Source: Acidobacteriota bacterium (GTDB taxonomy: Bacteria; Acidobacteriota; Terriglobia; Bryobacterales; Bryobacteraceae). From it: 64,000 bases of DNA. The notes beneath the pieces are model-generated. The model was not told where the DNA came from. It worked only from the letters and a program-made list of their open reading frames with translations, and did no database searches. Location of the stretch: positions 558,001 to 622,000 of the forward strand of contig JAFDVZ010000007.1 in NCBI GenBank assembly GCA_018268715.1, read 5' to 3'. Within the stretch, counting starts at the first letter, position 1. Each line of letters opens with the position of its first letter. The position numbers and the translations under genes were made by a program. This document shows, piece after piece, positions 20,579 through 28,184 of the stretch.

Positions 20579-21460
20579 TCAGAGCGCTAACTTACCCTGG
20601 TAGGACATGTCCTTGAGGCTGAACTTCGCCTTGATCTGCATCGGGCCCATGCGCGTGGTGAAGGTGACTTCCTTATCCTGTGCGTCGATGGGCTGGCCGC
20701 CGCCCTCGAAGTAGAACCAGGTGACGCGGGCGTTTTCGATCTCCTTCATTTCGACCTTGACGGGCGAGATGGGATCCTTGCCCTTTCGCTCGAGTTTGGT
20801 GGCCTCCTTCATACGGGCCTGCATCTGAGCCTGCATTTGAGCGGGGTCGAAGCGCGGAGGTCCGCCTTGTCCCTCCTGTTCCGGAGCGAACTGTTGCGCG
20901 CCTTCGGGATTCCGCCGGCGCCGGCCGCCCATCATGGGCATGCCGCTGAGGCTGATGATGTAGGTGTTGGCCGCCGGTTCGGAGCCCTCGGTCTTGGCGG
21001 CGGCGCGAATCGGCGCGGCGCTTTCCCAACGGACGGTGGGATGCATCTCGGGCATACCGCCGCCCATGCCGCCGCCTCCGCCCATGCCGCCACCGCCGGG
21101 CCCACCCATTCCACCGCCGCCACCCATGCCGCCACCGCCGGGTCCACCCATTCCACCGCCGCCACCCATGCCGCCACCGGGTCCGCCCATGCCACCGCCG
21201 GGTCCGCCCATACCGCCACCGGCTCCACCCATGCCGCCGCCCGGGCCACCCATGCCGCCGCCCGGGCCACCCATGCCGCCGCCCATGCCTTGCATGTTGA
21301 ATTCGGCTGTCGCCTCCTTGGCCCAAGGCGACTTGGTAAGAAGCGTCTGAATTTCCTTGTCAGACCACTCCGACGGTTTCTTCTTGTTCCAGAAATCGGA
21401 CGCGCCAAACAACGGCAGGGCTCCGATTCCCGCGATCATCAGGTTTCGTCGCGTGACCAT
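20579..21460 (-). CDS. Secreted Gly/Met-rich protein of unknown function
   Basis: The start at ATG 21460 has AGGAGG 5 nt upstream; a GTG one codon earlier is less well placed. The N-terminus TRRNLMIAGIGALPLFGAS looks like a signal, possibly twin-arginine. A WSDKEIQTLLTKSPWAKEA segment near 32, seen in acidobacterial secreted proteins, precedes a long run of GGMGGPGGG-type repeats (about 53-137). The C-terminal half (ITLRAAAKTEGSEP-like beta sequence, then VTWFYFEGGGQPIDAQDKEV and MSYQGKLAL) looks like a beta-sandwich. It sits 13 nt after the TonB-receptor stop. Function unknown. Confidence 0.78.
   Translation of the reverse strand: MVTRRNLMIAGIGALPLFGASDFWNKKKPSEWSDKEIQTLLTKSPWAKEATAEFNMQGMGGGMGGPGGGMGGPGGGMGGAGGGMGGPGGGMGGPGGGMGGGGGMGGPGGGGMGGGGGMGGPGGGGMGGGGGMGGGMPEMHPTVRWESAAPIRAAAKTEGSEPAANTYIISLSGMPMMGGRRRRNPEGAQQFAPEQEGQGGPPRFDPAQMQAQMQARMKEATKLERKGKDPISPVKVEMKEIENARVTWFYFEGGGQPIDAQDKEVTFTTRMGPMQIKAKFSLKDMSYQGKLAL
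21051..21295. repeat. Tandem GC-rich repeats encoding the Gly/Met-rich segment
   Basis: Nested tandem repeats are visible here. A 42-bp unit occurs at 21086-21127 and 21128-21169 with one mismatch, and a perfect 21-bp unit occurs at 21233-21253 and 21254-21274. They are in frame with the coding sequence, so changes in copy number would only lengthen or shorten the glycine-rich linker. Confidence 0.85.
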
Positions 21461-21472
21461 CACTGCCTCCTG

Positions 21473-24442
21473 TCAGAACTGGAACCTCAATTGTAAGTCA
21501 ACCTTGCGATTGTAGGTGCTATTGCCGCCGAAGGGGCCGAATCCGGCCAGGCTCCGGTATTGACCGAAGTAAGGCGACGAAAGGTCTCCGCTGGGAGCGG
21601 CGTAACTTGCGTGATTGATGAAATTGCGCGCCTGAATGCTGAGGGTCAAGTTATATTTCTTGCCGCTCTGCGCGCCGCCGAACATGCCGCCCGGCCCGCC
21701 GGGGCCGCCGCCGCCGGGAGGAGGTCCACCTCCGCCGGGTCCACCACCGCCGGGTCCGCCGCCGCCCCGCATGCCGCCGCCAGGTCCGCCGCCCGTAGGC
21801 GGTCCACCGTTGTCCCGCATGCCGGATTCGCCGCGCCGTCCGAACGACCAGGTGCGCGCCAGGCGCAGGTTCAGGCTGATGTTGCCGGGGCCGCGAGCGT
21901 AGTTGCGCTCGATGGCCGTCCCCGCGGCGGGATTGAGATTGAAGCAGCCGTAGCCGGCTTCATAGATCAGATCCGCGCCCGTGCATTGAGACGCCGCGGT
22001 AGCCACCAGCGAGGGCCGCTGGGTGGTGAAACCAGACGACAGCGTGTCCCGCCCGGTGGTGATGTTATACGGAGAGCCGGAACTCAGCATCATGAACGGA
22101 CTGACGCTGAACTTCCACGGCAACGGGATGTTAGTGCCGATGACTCCGCGGTGGCGGACGTCGGAAAACGACGAGGGGCCCCATTCGGCGCGCAAGTCAT
22201 AGGGATTGGCCGGTTGGCCCTCGGCGTCAGTCCGTCCGTAGGACAGGCCATAGAATCCGAACAGAAACAGCTTCTTGTAATTCAAGTTAGGACTCAGCAC
22301 CAGCATGTTGCTGCGGCTGAAGCCGGTGGACTCAGTCAGCAGACGAAGCTGCTTGTCGCCGAACGGGTAGACGCCGTTGATGGGAGTATTGATGTTGCGC
22401 GACCGGCTGACGTGCACTCCGCGGCTTCCGATGTAGTTGGCGCTGAAGCGGAAGTACTTGTTGACCTGACGTTCGACGCTGGTGCTCCATTGATAGTTCC
22501 GGGGCGCGTCGATGCCGTCGTACAGCAGCATCAACTGCTGCGGGAGCTTGCCGGCGGCGAGCGATGAAACACTGGGAATGGACGGGTAGAACGTCGGGTT
22601 CAGAATCATGTACGACTGCTGGGTGACGCCGTTGTAGCGTTCGGCCGACAACGTCGAACTTTCGCTGATGCGATCGTAGAACGTGCCGAAGCCGAGCCGA
22701 AGCACGGTCTTCGCCGCCCTGCCGCCCCGAGCGTCGACGCCCCAGGCGAGTCCCACGCGAGGAGACCAATTCGATAAGTCGCCGATGTTCGTCTGCGCTT
22801 CATACCGCAAGCCGTAACTCAAGGTCACGTTGGGCTTCCAGCGCCAGTCATCGTTGAGAAAGAGTCCGGCGTCGAACTGGCTGACGGAAGTGGTCGGAGT
22901 TCCTCCCGAGATAGCGAACTGGGAGGCGCCTCCGCCGAGCGCGGCGATCTGATCGGCGGAATAGCCGAGGTTCTGAAAGAACAGGGTGCGGCGGTAGCGT
23001 TCAAGCGCCGTCAACTGAATGGACGAGCCGGCGATGGCGGCGTTCGAAGCGTCCAACTGGGGGCCGGCGCCGCCGAAGAAGTAGTAACTGCCTCCGAAGT
23101 TGCTTACCGAGGTGTCGTCGACGAAAACCTGGCGGAGACGGCCTCCCCACTTGAGGGTGTGGGCGCCGTGGGTGTACGTGGTGATGTTATTCACCTCCCA
23201 GTGTTTGGAGGTGTTGCCGGAAAGGCCGACCTGCGCTCCTCCGCCATCAAAGGCGCCCTGGACGCTGATGGCGGGCACGGTGTTGTCGCCCTTGCTGTTG
23301 GAGACCGCGCGCATGAACTGAAAGCGCGTCTCATTGATGGCGCGCGCACTCAGGATGGCCGTTTCAGTGGCCTGCACGGTGTTTTCCGAGCGGTTCTGGC
23401 TGAACGCCTTGGACAGCAGGCTGTAACCGCCGACGCCTTCATTCTCAAAAGCGCTGCGCGTGTTCTGATAGCGGACGACCAGGGTGTTTTTGTCGTTGAT
23501 CGAATAGTCGAGACGCGGCGAAATGTTAGTGCGCGTTTGAGGTTGTTCGACGGTCTGATTCACAGTGGCGGCGTTGAGATTGCTATCGAGCGTGGTGGCG
23601 ATGATGAACGCGTTCTCATTGATGCTGCGACGCTCCACGTCGAGTCCGAACGACGCCTTCTGCTTCCTGATGGGGCCGCTGAGGTTGACGCCGAAGAACT
23701 TCTGGCTGTAGGGAGGCAAACTCGAGGCGAGCAGCGGGCTGCGCGAGTTCAGTTTCTCGTTATTGAATTGGAAAAAGGCCTGGCCGCGGATAATGTCCGT
23801 ACCGGGCTTGGTGAGAATCTCGATGCGGCCGAAGCCGGGGCGGTCGTATTCCGGCGAGAACGGGTTGGAGTTGATGCGAACCTCGCGGATCGACGATTTC
23901 GGGGGCAGATTGCCGCCGGTGAAGCCGTCGATGTAGATCTGCCCGCCGTTGGGTCCGCCGGAGGGGCCGGCCATCGCCTGTAACTGCTGCTCCAACTCGT
24001 CGGGATCGTCCGACAAGGCCGATAACTCCTTCTGGCCGAGCACCAATGCGCCGCCGTTCTGAGTGGGGTCGGTGGTTACCTTGTTGGCCTCGGCTTCGAC
24101 GTTCACCACCTGCGATTCCGCTTCAATGGTGAGTTGGACGTCGAGCGTCACGGCGCCGTCGATGTTGAAGTCCTGTCGCTGGGTGACGGTGAAGCCCTTG
24201 GCGATGACTCGAACCATGTATGCGCCCGGCGGAATTCCGTTGATGGAATACTGGCCGGCCGCGTCGGTGCGGGCCCGGTATTCTCCGCGCTGGCCGCGCA
24301 CCTGCACCAGGGCGCCCGGCGTGGATGCGCCGGAAGGATCCGTGACCGTTCCCTTCAAGCTGGCCGGCGCAGGCGCCTGGGCGGCCAGGCCGGCGGATAA
24401 CAGCACGATAACTGCGATGATACTAATAATTCGAATCCGCAT
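21473..24442 (-). CDS. TonB-dependent receptor, Oar-like, with carboxypeptidase-regulatory N-terminus
   Basis: This 989-residue outer-membrane protein has a signal peptide (MRIRIISIIAVIVLLSAGLAAQ). A carboxypeptidase-regulatory-like domain follows at about 28-110 (SLKGTVTDPSGASTPGALVQV, GQYSINGIPPGAYMVRV). The plug (GGQIYIDGFTGGNLPPKSS, PGFGRIEILTKPGT) runs to about 215, and a 22-strand-type barrel makes up the rest, ending in an aromatic residue (VDLQLRFQF). An unusual Gly/Pro insert lies at about 871-921, near the last strands. Such receptors take up large or hydrophobic substrates using TonB-ExbBD energy, but the substrate here is unknown. The neighbours on both sides are also secreted and Gly/Met-rich. 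Confidence 0.92.
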   Translation of the reverse strand: MRIRIISIIAVIVLLSAGLAAQAPAPASLKGTVTDPSGASTPGALVQVRGQRGEYRARTDAAGQYSINGIPPGAYMVRVIAKGFTVTQRQDFNIDGAVTLDVQLTIEAESQVVNVEAEANKVTTDPTQNGGALVLGQKELSALSDDPDELEQQLQAMAGPSGGPNGGQIYIDGFTGGNLPPKSSIREVRINSNPFSPEYDRPGFGRIEILTKPGTDIIRGQAFFQFNNEKLNSRSPLLASSLPPYSQKFFGVNLSGPIRKQKASFGLDVERRSINENAFIIATTLDSNLNAATVNQTVEQPQTRTNISPRLDYSINDKNTLVVRYQNTRSAFENEGVGGYSLLSKAFSQNRSENTVQATETAILSARAINETRFQFMRAVSNSKGDNTVPAISVQGAFDGGGAQVGLSGNTSKHWEVNNITTYTHGAHTLKWGGRLRQVFVDDTSVSNFGGSYYFFGGAGPQLDASNAAIAGSSIQLTALERYRRTLFFQNLGYSADQIAALGGGASQFAISGGTPTTSVSQFDAGLFLNDDWRWKPNVTLSYGLRYEAQTNIGDLSNWSPRVGLAWGVDARGGRAAKTVLRLGFGTFYDRISESSTLSAERYNGVTQQSYMILNPTFYPSIPSVSSLAAGKLPQQLMLLYDGIDAPRNYQWSTSVERQVNKYFRFSANYIGSRGVHVSRSRNINTPINGVYPFGDKQLRLLTESTGFSRSNMLVLSPNLNYKKLFLFGFYGLSYGRTDAEGQPANPYDLRAEWGPSSFSDVRHRGVIGTNIPLPWKFSVSPFMMLSSGSPYNITTGRDTLSSGFTTQRPSLVATAASQCTGADLIYEAGYGCFNLNPAAGTAIERNYARGPGNISLNLRLARTWSFGRRGESGMRDNGGPPTGGGPGGGMRGGGGPGGGGPGGGGPPPGGGGPGGPGGMFGGAQSGKKYNLTLSIQARNFINHASYAAPSGDLSSPYFGQYRSLAGFGPFGGNSTYNRKVDLQLRFQF

Positions 24443-24477
24443 AGGTTATGTTTCTTCTTGTGCCCGCTCGTTGCGAG

Positions 24478-25653
24478 TTAGGGCATGATGCCGGGCAACT
24501 GCATCCCTTCGAGGCCGCCGGACATGCCGCCGCCCATCATTCCACCGCCGCCCATCATTCCCATTCCGCCCTGCATGCCTTGCGCCTGGCCGCCGCGGGA
24601 GGCGTTTTGCATGGACGCCATCCGCAACAGCATCTCGGCGTTGGCCAGCAGCATGATGGCGGTGACTTCTCCGGCCGTCTGGCCCTTGGTGCTGGAAATC
24701 ACGATGGTCTCGCCGGCCTTCAGCTCGTCGAGCTTCAGCGCGGGCATGCGGTCGAGCATCTGGGACATGTCGGGCGGGCGCATGCCGCCGCCCATGCCGG
24801 CGCCGGGCGCTCCCTGCATGCCGCCGGGCCTGGCTCCACCCGCCATTGCTCCCCCGGGCGCGCCGGCGGGCATGGCCCCCATGGCGGGAAAGTTCGGCAT
24901 CTTCTTGAGTTGTGAGTCCGCGGCGATTTTCACCAGTAAGGGCTTATTCGTGCCGGCTTCGAGAATCCTGATCTGTCTGGCTTCCAGGTTTACCTCGGTC
25001 ACCTTGCCCGCTTTGGTGAGAAAGGTCCCGAAAACCACCTCGTCGGCGGCGACGCGGAGGCCATCTTCGCTCTTGACTCCTCGCGCGCGCAGTTGGTCGC
25101 CGACGGCCACCTCGCCAATGTTGCTGACTTTGGCGTCGGCGAACTTGACTGAATCCGGCGCATAGCGGCGGTAAGTCGTCTTGGGAGTCACCGTGATGAC
25201 CGCCTGAGTCTCACTCATGAAAGAGCGCATTTTCACGGTGATCTCATTGTCCTTTTTCGCGGAAACGACGCCCGAGACGCCTCGCTTCTGCCAATCCAGA
25301 TGATCCTCCTGGTTGCGTCGGGCGATGTCGGAGGCCGCCATCACCACCAGTCGTCGAAGATCCCGTGTGCCGGGCTCGAGGGCGACCAGCACGCGATCGC
25401 CGATGTTCACCTCCTCCAGTTGGATCGGCGCGGCCTGCTTCAGGTCCTTGACGCCAGGGGCCACACGCTGGAAGACTGTCTCCGGGATCAGCTTCATGAT
25501 GGCAACGTCGCCTTGGTCCGGCTTCACTTCGATCTCGCCTTTATCGGGACGAACGGCGTGCACGGTTCCCACGAATCGGGAGGGCGTTTGCGCATCAAGG
25601 ATTGCGGCGAATGCGAGTAGGGCGATACATCCGAGGCGGTGAGCTCTAACCAT
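24478..25653 (-). CDS. Secreted DUF5666-like protein with Gly/Met-rich tail
   Basis: I choose MVRAHRLGCIALLAFAAIL (ATG 25653, AAAGAG just upstream); an ATG 9 nt further upstream is possible. After the signal peptide come two or three small beta domains of the kind called DUF5666: FVGTVHAVRPDKGEIEVKPD, GVSGVVSAKKDNEITVKM and KAGKVTEVNLEARQIRIL, each followed by a VGDRVLV- or VGDQLRARG-like turn. The region at about 251-294 and the last 44 residues are Gly/Met-rich (GGGMRPPDMSQML, MGMMGGGGMMGGG). It is the first gene of the run with the TonB receptor and the Gly-rich protein, and divergent from a CpxR-like gene across a CpxR-box-like sequence. Confidence 0.82.
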   Translation of the reverse strand: MVRAHRLGCIALLAFAAILDAQTPSRFVGTVHAVRPDKGEIEVKPDQGDVAIMKLIPETVFQRVAPGVKDLKQAAPIQLEEVNIGDRVLVALEPGTRDLRRLVVMAASDIARRNQEDHLDWQKRGVSGVVSAKKDNEITVKMRSFMSETQAVITVTPKTTYRRYAPDSVKFADAKVSNIGEVAVGDQLRARGVKSEDGLRVAADEVVFGTFLTKAGKVTEVNLEARQIRILEAGTNKPLLVKIAADSQLKKMPNFPAMGAMPAGAPGGAMAGGARPGGMQGAPGAGMGGGMRPPDMSQMLDRMPALKLDELKAGETIVISSTKGQTAGEVTAIMLLANAEMLLRMASMQNASRGGQAQGMQGGMGMMGGGGMMGGGMSGGLEGMQLPGIMP

Positions 25654-25699
25654 CTCTTTCATTAACGAACGAATCGCGGCAGGGCGCCCTTTAAGATTT

Positions 25700-25735
25700 G
25701 TAAACCGTGCGCCGGGGCGTGTAAATGTTCGTAAT
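25700..25735. promoter_or_regulatory. CpxR-box-like GTAAA repeats between divergent operons
   Basis: GTAAA occurs at 25700-25704 and 25721-25725, and GTAAT at 25731-25735. The last two are spaced exactly as in the E. coli CpxR box (GTAAA, 5 nt, GTAAA), and the first is 21 bp (two helical turns) away on the same face. It is located in the 146-bp gap between the DUF5666-like gene and a CpxR-like regulator gene, so it could control both directions. The assignment is by analogy with enterobacterial CpxR. Confidence 0.5.
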
Positions 25736-25799
25736 GGCGGGCGGTTTTCAATCACTTGCAGGTTGGTGCGGCCGCGACGGATGAGTTACAAACAGAGCA

Positions 25800-26495
25800 G
25801 TGGCCTCGAATCGGATACTTCTAATTGATGACGACGCCGACTTGTGCGCGCTGATGGCGGACTTCTTCAAGCAGAACGAACTGGACGTCGAATTCGCCAA
25901 CGACGGCCGTTCGGGACTTTCGCGCGCGTTGAACGAACCGTTCGACCTGGTGTTGCTCGACGTGATGCTGCCCTTTATGAGCGGGTTTCAGGTGCTCGAC
26001 CAGATCCGCCGGCGCAGCGCGGTGCCGGTGATCATGTTGACGGCGCGCATCGAAGAGCGGGATCGAGTGGCGGGGCTCAACGCCGGCGCCGACGACTATC
26101 TGCCGAAGCCGTTTGGGCCGGAGGAGTTGCTGGCGCGAATTCGCGCGGTGTTGCGCAGGGCGGGGAAGTTGCAGACGGCGGCGGCGCCGCTGGAGTGCGC
26201 GAATTTGCGGTTGAATCCACAGACCCGCGAGGTGACGCAGAACGGGGAGCCGATGGAGTTGACTTCCATCGAGTTCGAGATATTGGAGCATCTGATGAGG
26301 TCGGCGGGGCGGGTGGTGTCTCGCGATGAGTTCACCACGGTGCTGTATCAGCGGCAGGCGTCGCCCTATGAGCGGGCATTGGATGTGCACATCAGCCACC
26401 TGCGAAAGAAGCTGGAGGCGAATGGCCGTCCGCTGATTCACACGGTTCGCGGCGTGGGTTATCTCATGTCGGCGGCGCAGGCGGAGTCGCGATGA
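25800..26495 (+). CDS. CpxR-like response regulator (OmpR/PhoB family)
   Basis: This is a DNA-binding response regulator of 231 residues. The receiver (about 5-118) has the acidic pair DDD near 11, acceptor Asp near 54 (LVLLDVMLPFMSG), and DYLPKPF near 102. The winged helix (about 132-225) carries LTSIEFEILEHLM, VVSRDEF, PYERALDVHISHLRKKLE and HTVRGVGYLM. The DRVAGLNAGADDYLPKPF and ERALDVHISHLRKKL segments closely resemble E. coli CpxR. The start is GTG 25800 with CAGAG upstream; the stop overlaps the sensor start by 4 nt (ATGA). It probably activates or represses the divergent envelope operon. Confidence 0.92.
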   Translation: MASNRILLIDDDADLCALMADFFKQNELDVEFANDGRSGLSRALNEPFDLVLLDVMLPFMSGFQVLDQIRRRSAVPVIMLTARIEERDRVAGLNAGADDYLPKPFGPEELLARIRAVLRRAGKLQTAAAPLECANLRLNPQTREVTQNGEPMELTSIEFEILEHLMRSAGRVVSRDEFTTVLYQRQASPYERALDVHISHLRKKLEANGRPLIHTVRGVGYLMSAAQAESR

Positions 26496-27793
26496 GGTCG
26501 GTTTACACGAAGGTGCTGCTGTGGAGCTTCGGCACCTTGGTGTTCTCGCTGGCGGCGCTGTTTGCGATCGGATTTTTCGTGGCGCGGAGGGACATCCGCG
26601 GCAGTCTGCCGTTCCGCGTGAACATGTATCTGCTGGATGAGGCGATCGAGGCGTATGAGTCAGGGGGAGCCGCGAAAGCCGCGCCGTTATTGAAGAAGCA
26701 GGGGCTGTACTTCCGGCTGGAGCTGCACCTGACCAACGCCGCCGGCAAGGATCTGGTGACAGGAGAGGATCGGTCGGCGGCGATCCCGAAGGTGGGCGAG
26801 CCGCCGCGCAAGGTGGGCGGGCGGCTGGTGTTCGCCATGCCGGACCGTTCCGGCAGATACCGGCTGGTGGTCTACCTTCCGGAGGCGCCGTTCGACATGC
26901 GGCCGATGATCCCGTATTACATCCTGATTCTGCTGGCGGTGGCGGGGCTGTGCTGGCTGCTGGCGGTGAACATCGCCGCGCCGCTGCGGCAATTGTCGCG
27001 GACGGTGGAGCGCTTCGGCGCGGGAGACCTGGACGCGCGCGTGAGGTTGAGGCGGCGCGATGAGTTGGGCGAGTTAGCCGGCGCGTTCAACCAGATGGCG
27101 GACCGGATCCAGACGCTGCTGAACGCGGAGCGGCGTCTGTTGCAGGATATCTCGCACGAGTTACGGTCGCCGCTGGCGCGTCTGAGTTTCGCGGCGGAGC
27201 TGACCCGCACGGCCACAGACCGGAACGCCGCGGTGGCGCGGCTCAGGAAAGAGATCGACCGGTTGGCGGATTTGATTTCGGGGCTGATTCAGGTGACTCG
27301 GGCCGAAGGCGAGTTTCCGGAGCGGAACCTGGAGGAGTTATCCGTGAACGAGTTAGTCCAGGAGGTGTGCTCGAGCTGCGAGTTGGAGGCCGCCGCCAGG
27401 CGCTGCAAGATCGAGGCCGCCAGCTCCGGCGACGTCACGCTGCGTGGCGATCCGGAACTGCTGCGCCGGGCGGTGGAGAACGTAGTCCGCAACGCCATCC
27501 GCTATTCGCCCGAGGAGTCCGCGGTGGTGGTGAATGTGGAAAGGAACGGGGCATCGGCGAGCATCTCCGTGCGGGACCACGGTCCGGGCGTGCCGGAAGA
27601 GATGCTGGCCAAGATCTTCACGCCGTTTTTCCGCGTCGACTCATCGCGCGACACGGCGACGGGCGGCGTCGGCCTGGGGCTGGCGATCGCGCAACGGGCC
27701 GTGTTGCTGCATCACGGGGCGATCAGCGCGGACAACGAAAATCCGGGGCTGCGGGTGACGATCACGCTTCCTTTGGCTTCGGCGCCGGCTTGA
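26492..27793 (+). CDS. CpxA-like membrane sensor histidine kinase
   Basis: The 433-residue kinase has an N-terminal helix (LLWSFGTLVFSLAALFAIGFFV), a periplasmic sensor of about 100 residues and a second helix (PMIPYYILILLAVAGLCWLLAV near 140-162). HAMP follows (IAAPLRQLSRTVERFGAGDLDARV), then HisKA with the acceptor His in ISHELRSPLARLSF near 226 and HATPase_c (NVVRNAIRYSPEE, DHGPGVPEEM, GVGLGLAIAQR). The first intracellular part most resembles CpxA-type kinases. It overlaps the regulator by 4 nt, so the two form a cognate pair. The 3' end overlaps a tiny convergent ORF by 32 nt. Confidence 0.92.
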   Translation: MRSVYTKVLLWSFGTLVFSLAALFAIGFFVARRDIRGSLPFRVNMYLLDEAIEAYESGGAAKAAPLLKKQGLYFRLELHLTNAAGKDLVTGEDRSAAIPKVGEPPRKVGGRLVFAMPDRSGRYRLVVYLPEAPFDMRPMIPYYILILLAVAGLCWLLAVNIAAPLRQLSRTVERFGAGDLDARVRLRRRDELGELAGAFNQMADRIQTLLNAERRLLQDISHELRSPLARLSFAAELTRTATDRNAAVARLRKEIDRLADLISGLIQVTRAEGEFPERNLEELSVNELVQEVCSSCELEAAARRCKIEAASSGDVTLRGDPELLRRAVENVVRNAIRYSPEESAVVVNVERNGASASISVRDHGPGVPEEMLAKIFTPFFRVDSSRDTATGGVGLGLAIAQRAVLLHHGAISADNENPGLRVTITLPLASAPA

Positions 27794-27917
27794 TGGTGGG
27801 CTTGCGAACCTTGCGCGGAGCGGCCGGAGTGGGGATCGGCTTCACGGGCGGTTGCGATTGGCGAATACGGTCCACCGCCCAGGTGCGAACCACATTCGGG
27901 TGATGTCCGCGTTCCAT
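27762..27917 (-). CDS. Tiny Pro/Lys-rich protein, coupled to the upstream small ORF
   Basis: This 51-codon frame starts 1 nt after the stop of the 65-residue ORF upstream (TGAC then ATG). It reads MERGHHPNVVRTWAVDRIRQ and then a Lys/Pro-rich tail (PAAPRKVRKP, KPAPKPKEA). It has GGAG about 10 nt upstream. The composition (basic, with a short helix then a proline tail) is not that of a random GC-rich reading frame, and codon choice matches the neighbours, but the length is too small for certainty. It overlaps the sensor-kinase gene 3' end in the opposite direction. Confidence 0.45.
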   Translation of the reverse strand: MERGHHPNVVRTWAVDRIRQSQPPVKPIPTPAAPRKVRKPTIKPAPKPKEA

Positions 27918-27918
27918 G

Positions 27919-28116
27919 TCAGGCCGACTCCAGATGGAATTTGGACAGCAGCGCTTCGCAGGCCAGCAGACGGCGGTGGAGCGCCTCCCTGGCGGCGCGC
28001 TTGTCGGTGTGTCGGATTTCCACGGGCAGGGTGCGGGCTTCGCGTCGAAGGAGTTCGGCGAGCAGGTCGATCTCCTCCGAAGTCAGGATGGGCGATTGAG
28101 TCAGCGTGGATTGCAT
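27919..28116 (-). CDS. Small helical protein of unknown function
   Basis: The 65-residue protein is preceded by a very strong Shine-Dalgarno (AGGAGG, 5 nt before ATG 28116; a second ATG is one codon earlier). The sequence SPILTSEEIDLLAELLRREA then LPVEIRHTDKRAAREALHRR is predicted to form two or three amphipathic helices. Such short soluble proteins are common in Bryobacterales genomes, but I do not know a function. It is coupled to the tiny ORF downstream and lies next to the CpxA-like kinase gene on the other strand. Confidence 0.65.
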   Translation of the reverse strand: MQSTLTQSPILTSEEIDLLAELLRREARTLPVEIRHTDKRAAREALHRRLLACEALLSKFHLESA

Positions 28117-28184
28117 CATTCCCTCCTTTCGGATCAAAATGCTCCACGCATAGACTACTCCAGGCGTTCGGGCTTGAAAAGCCC

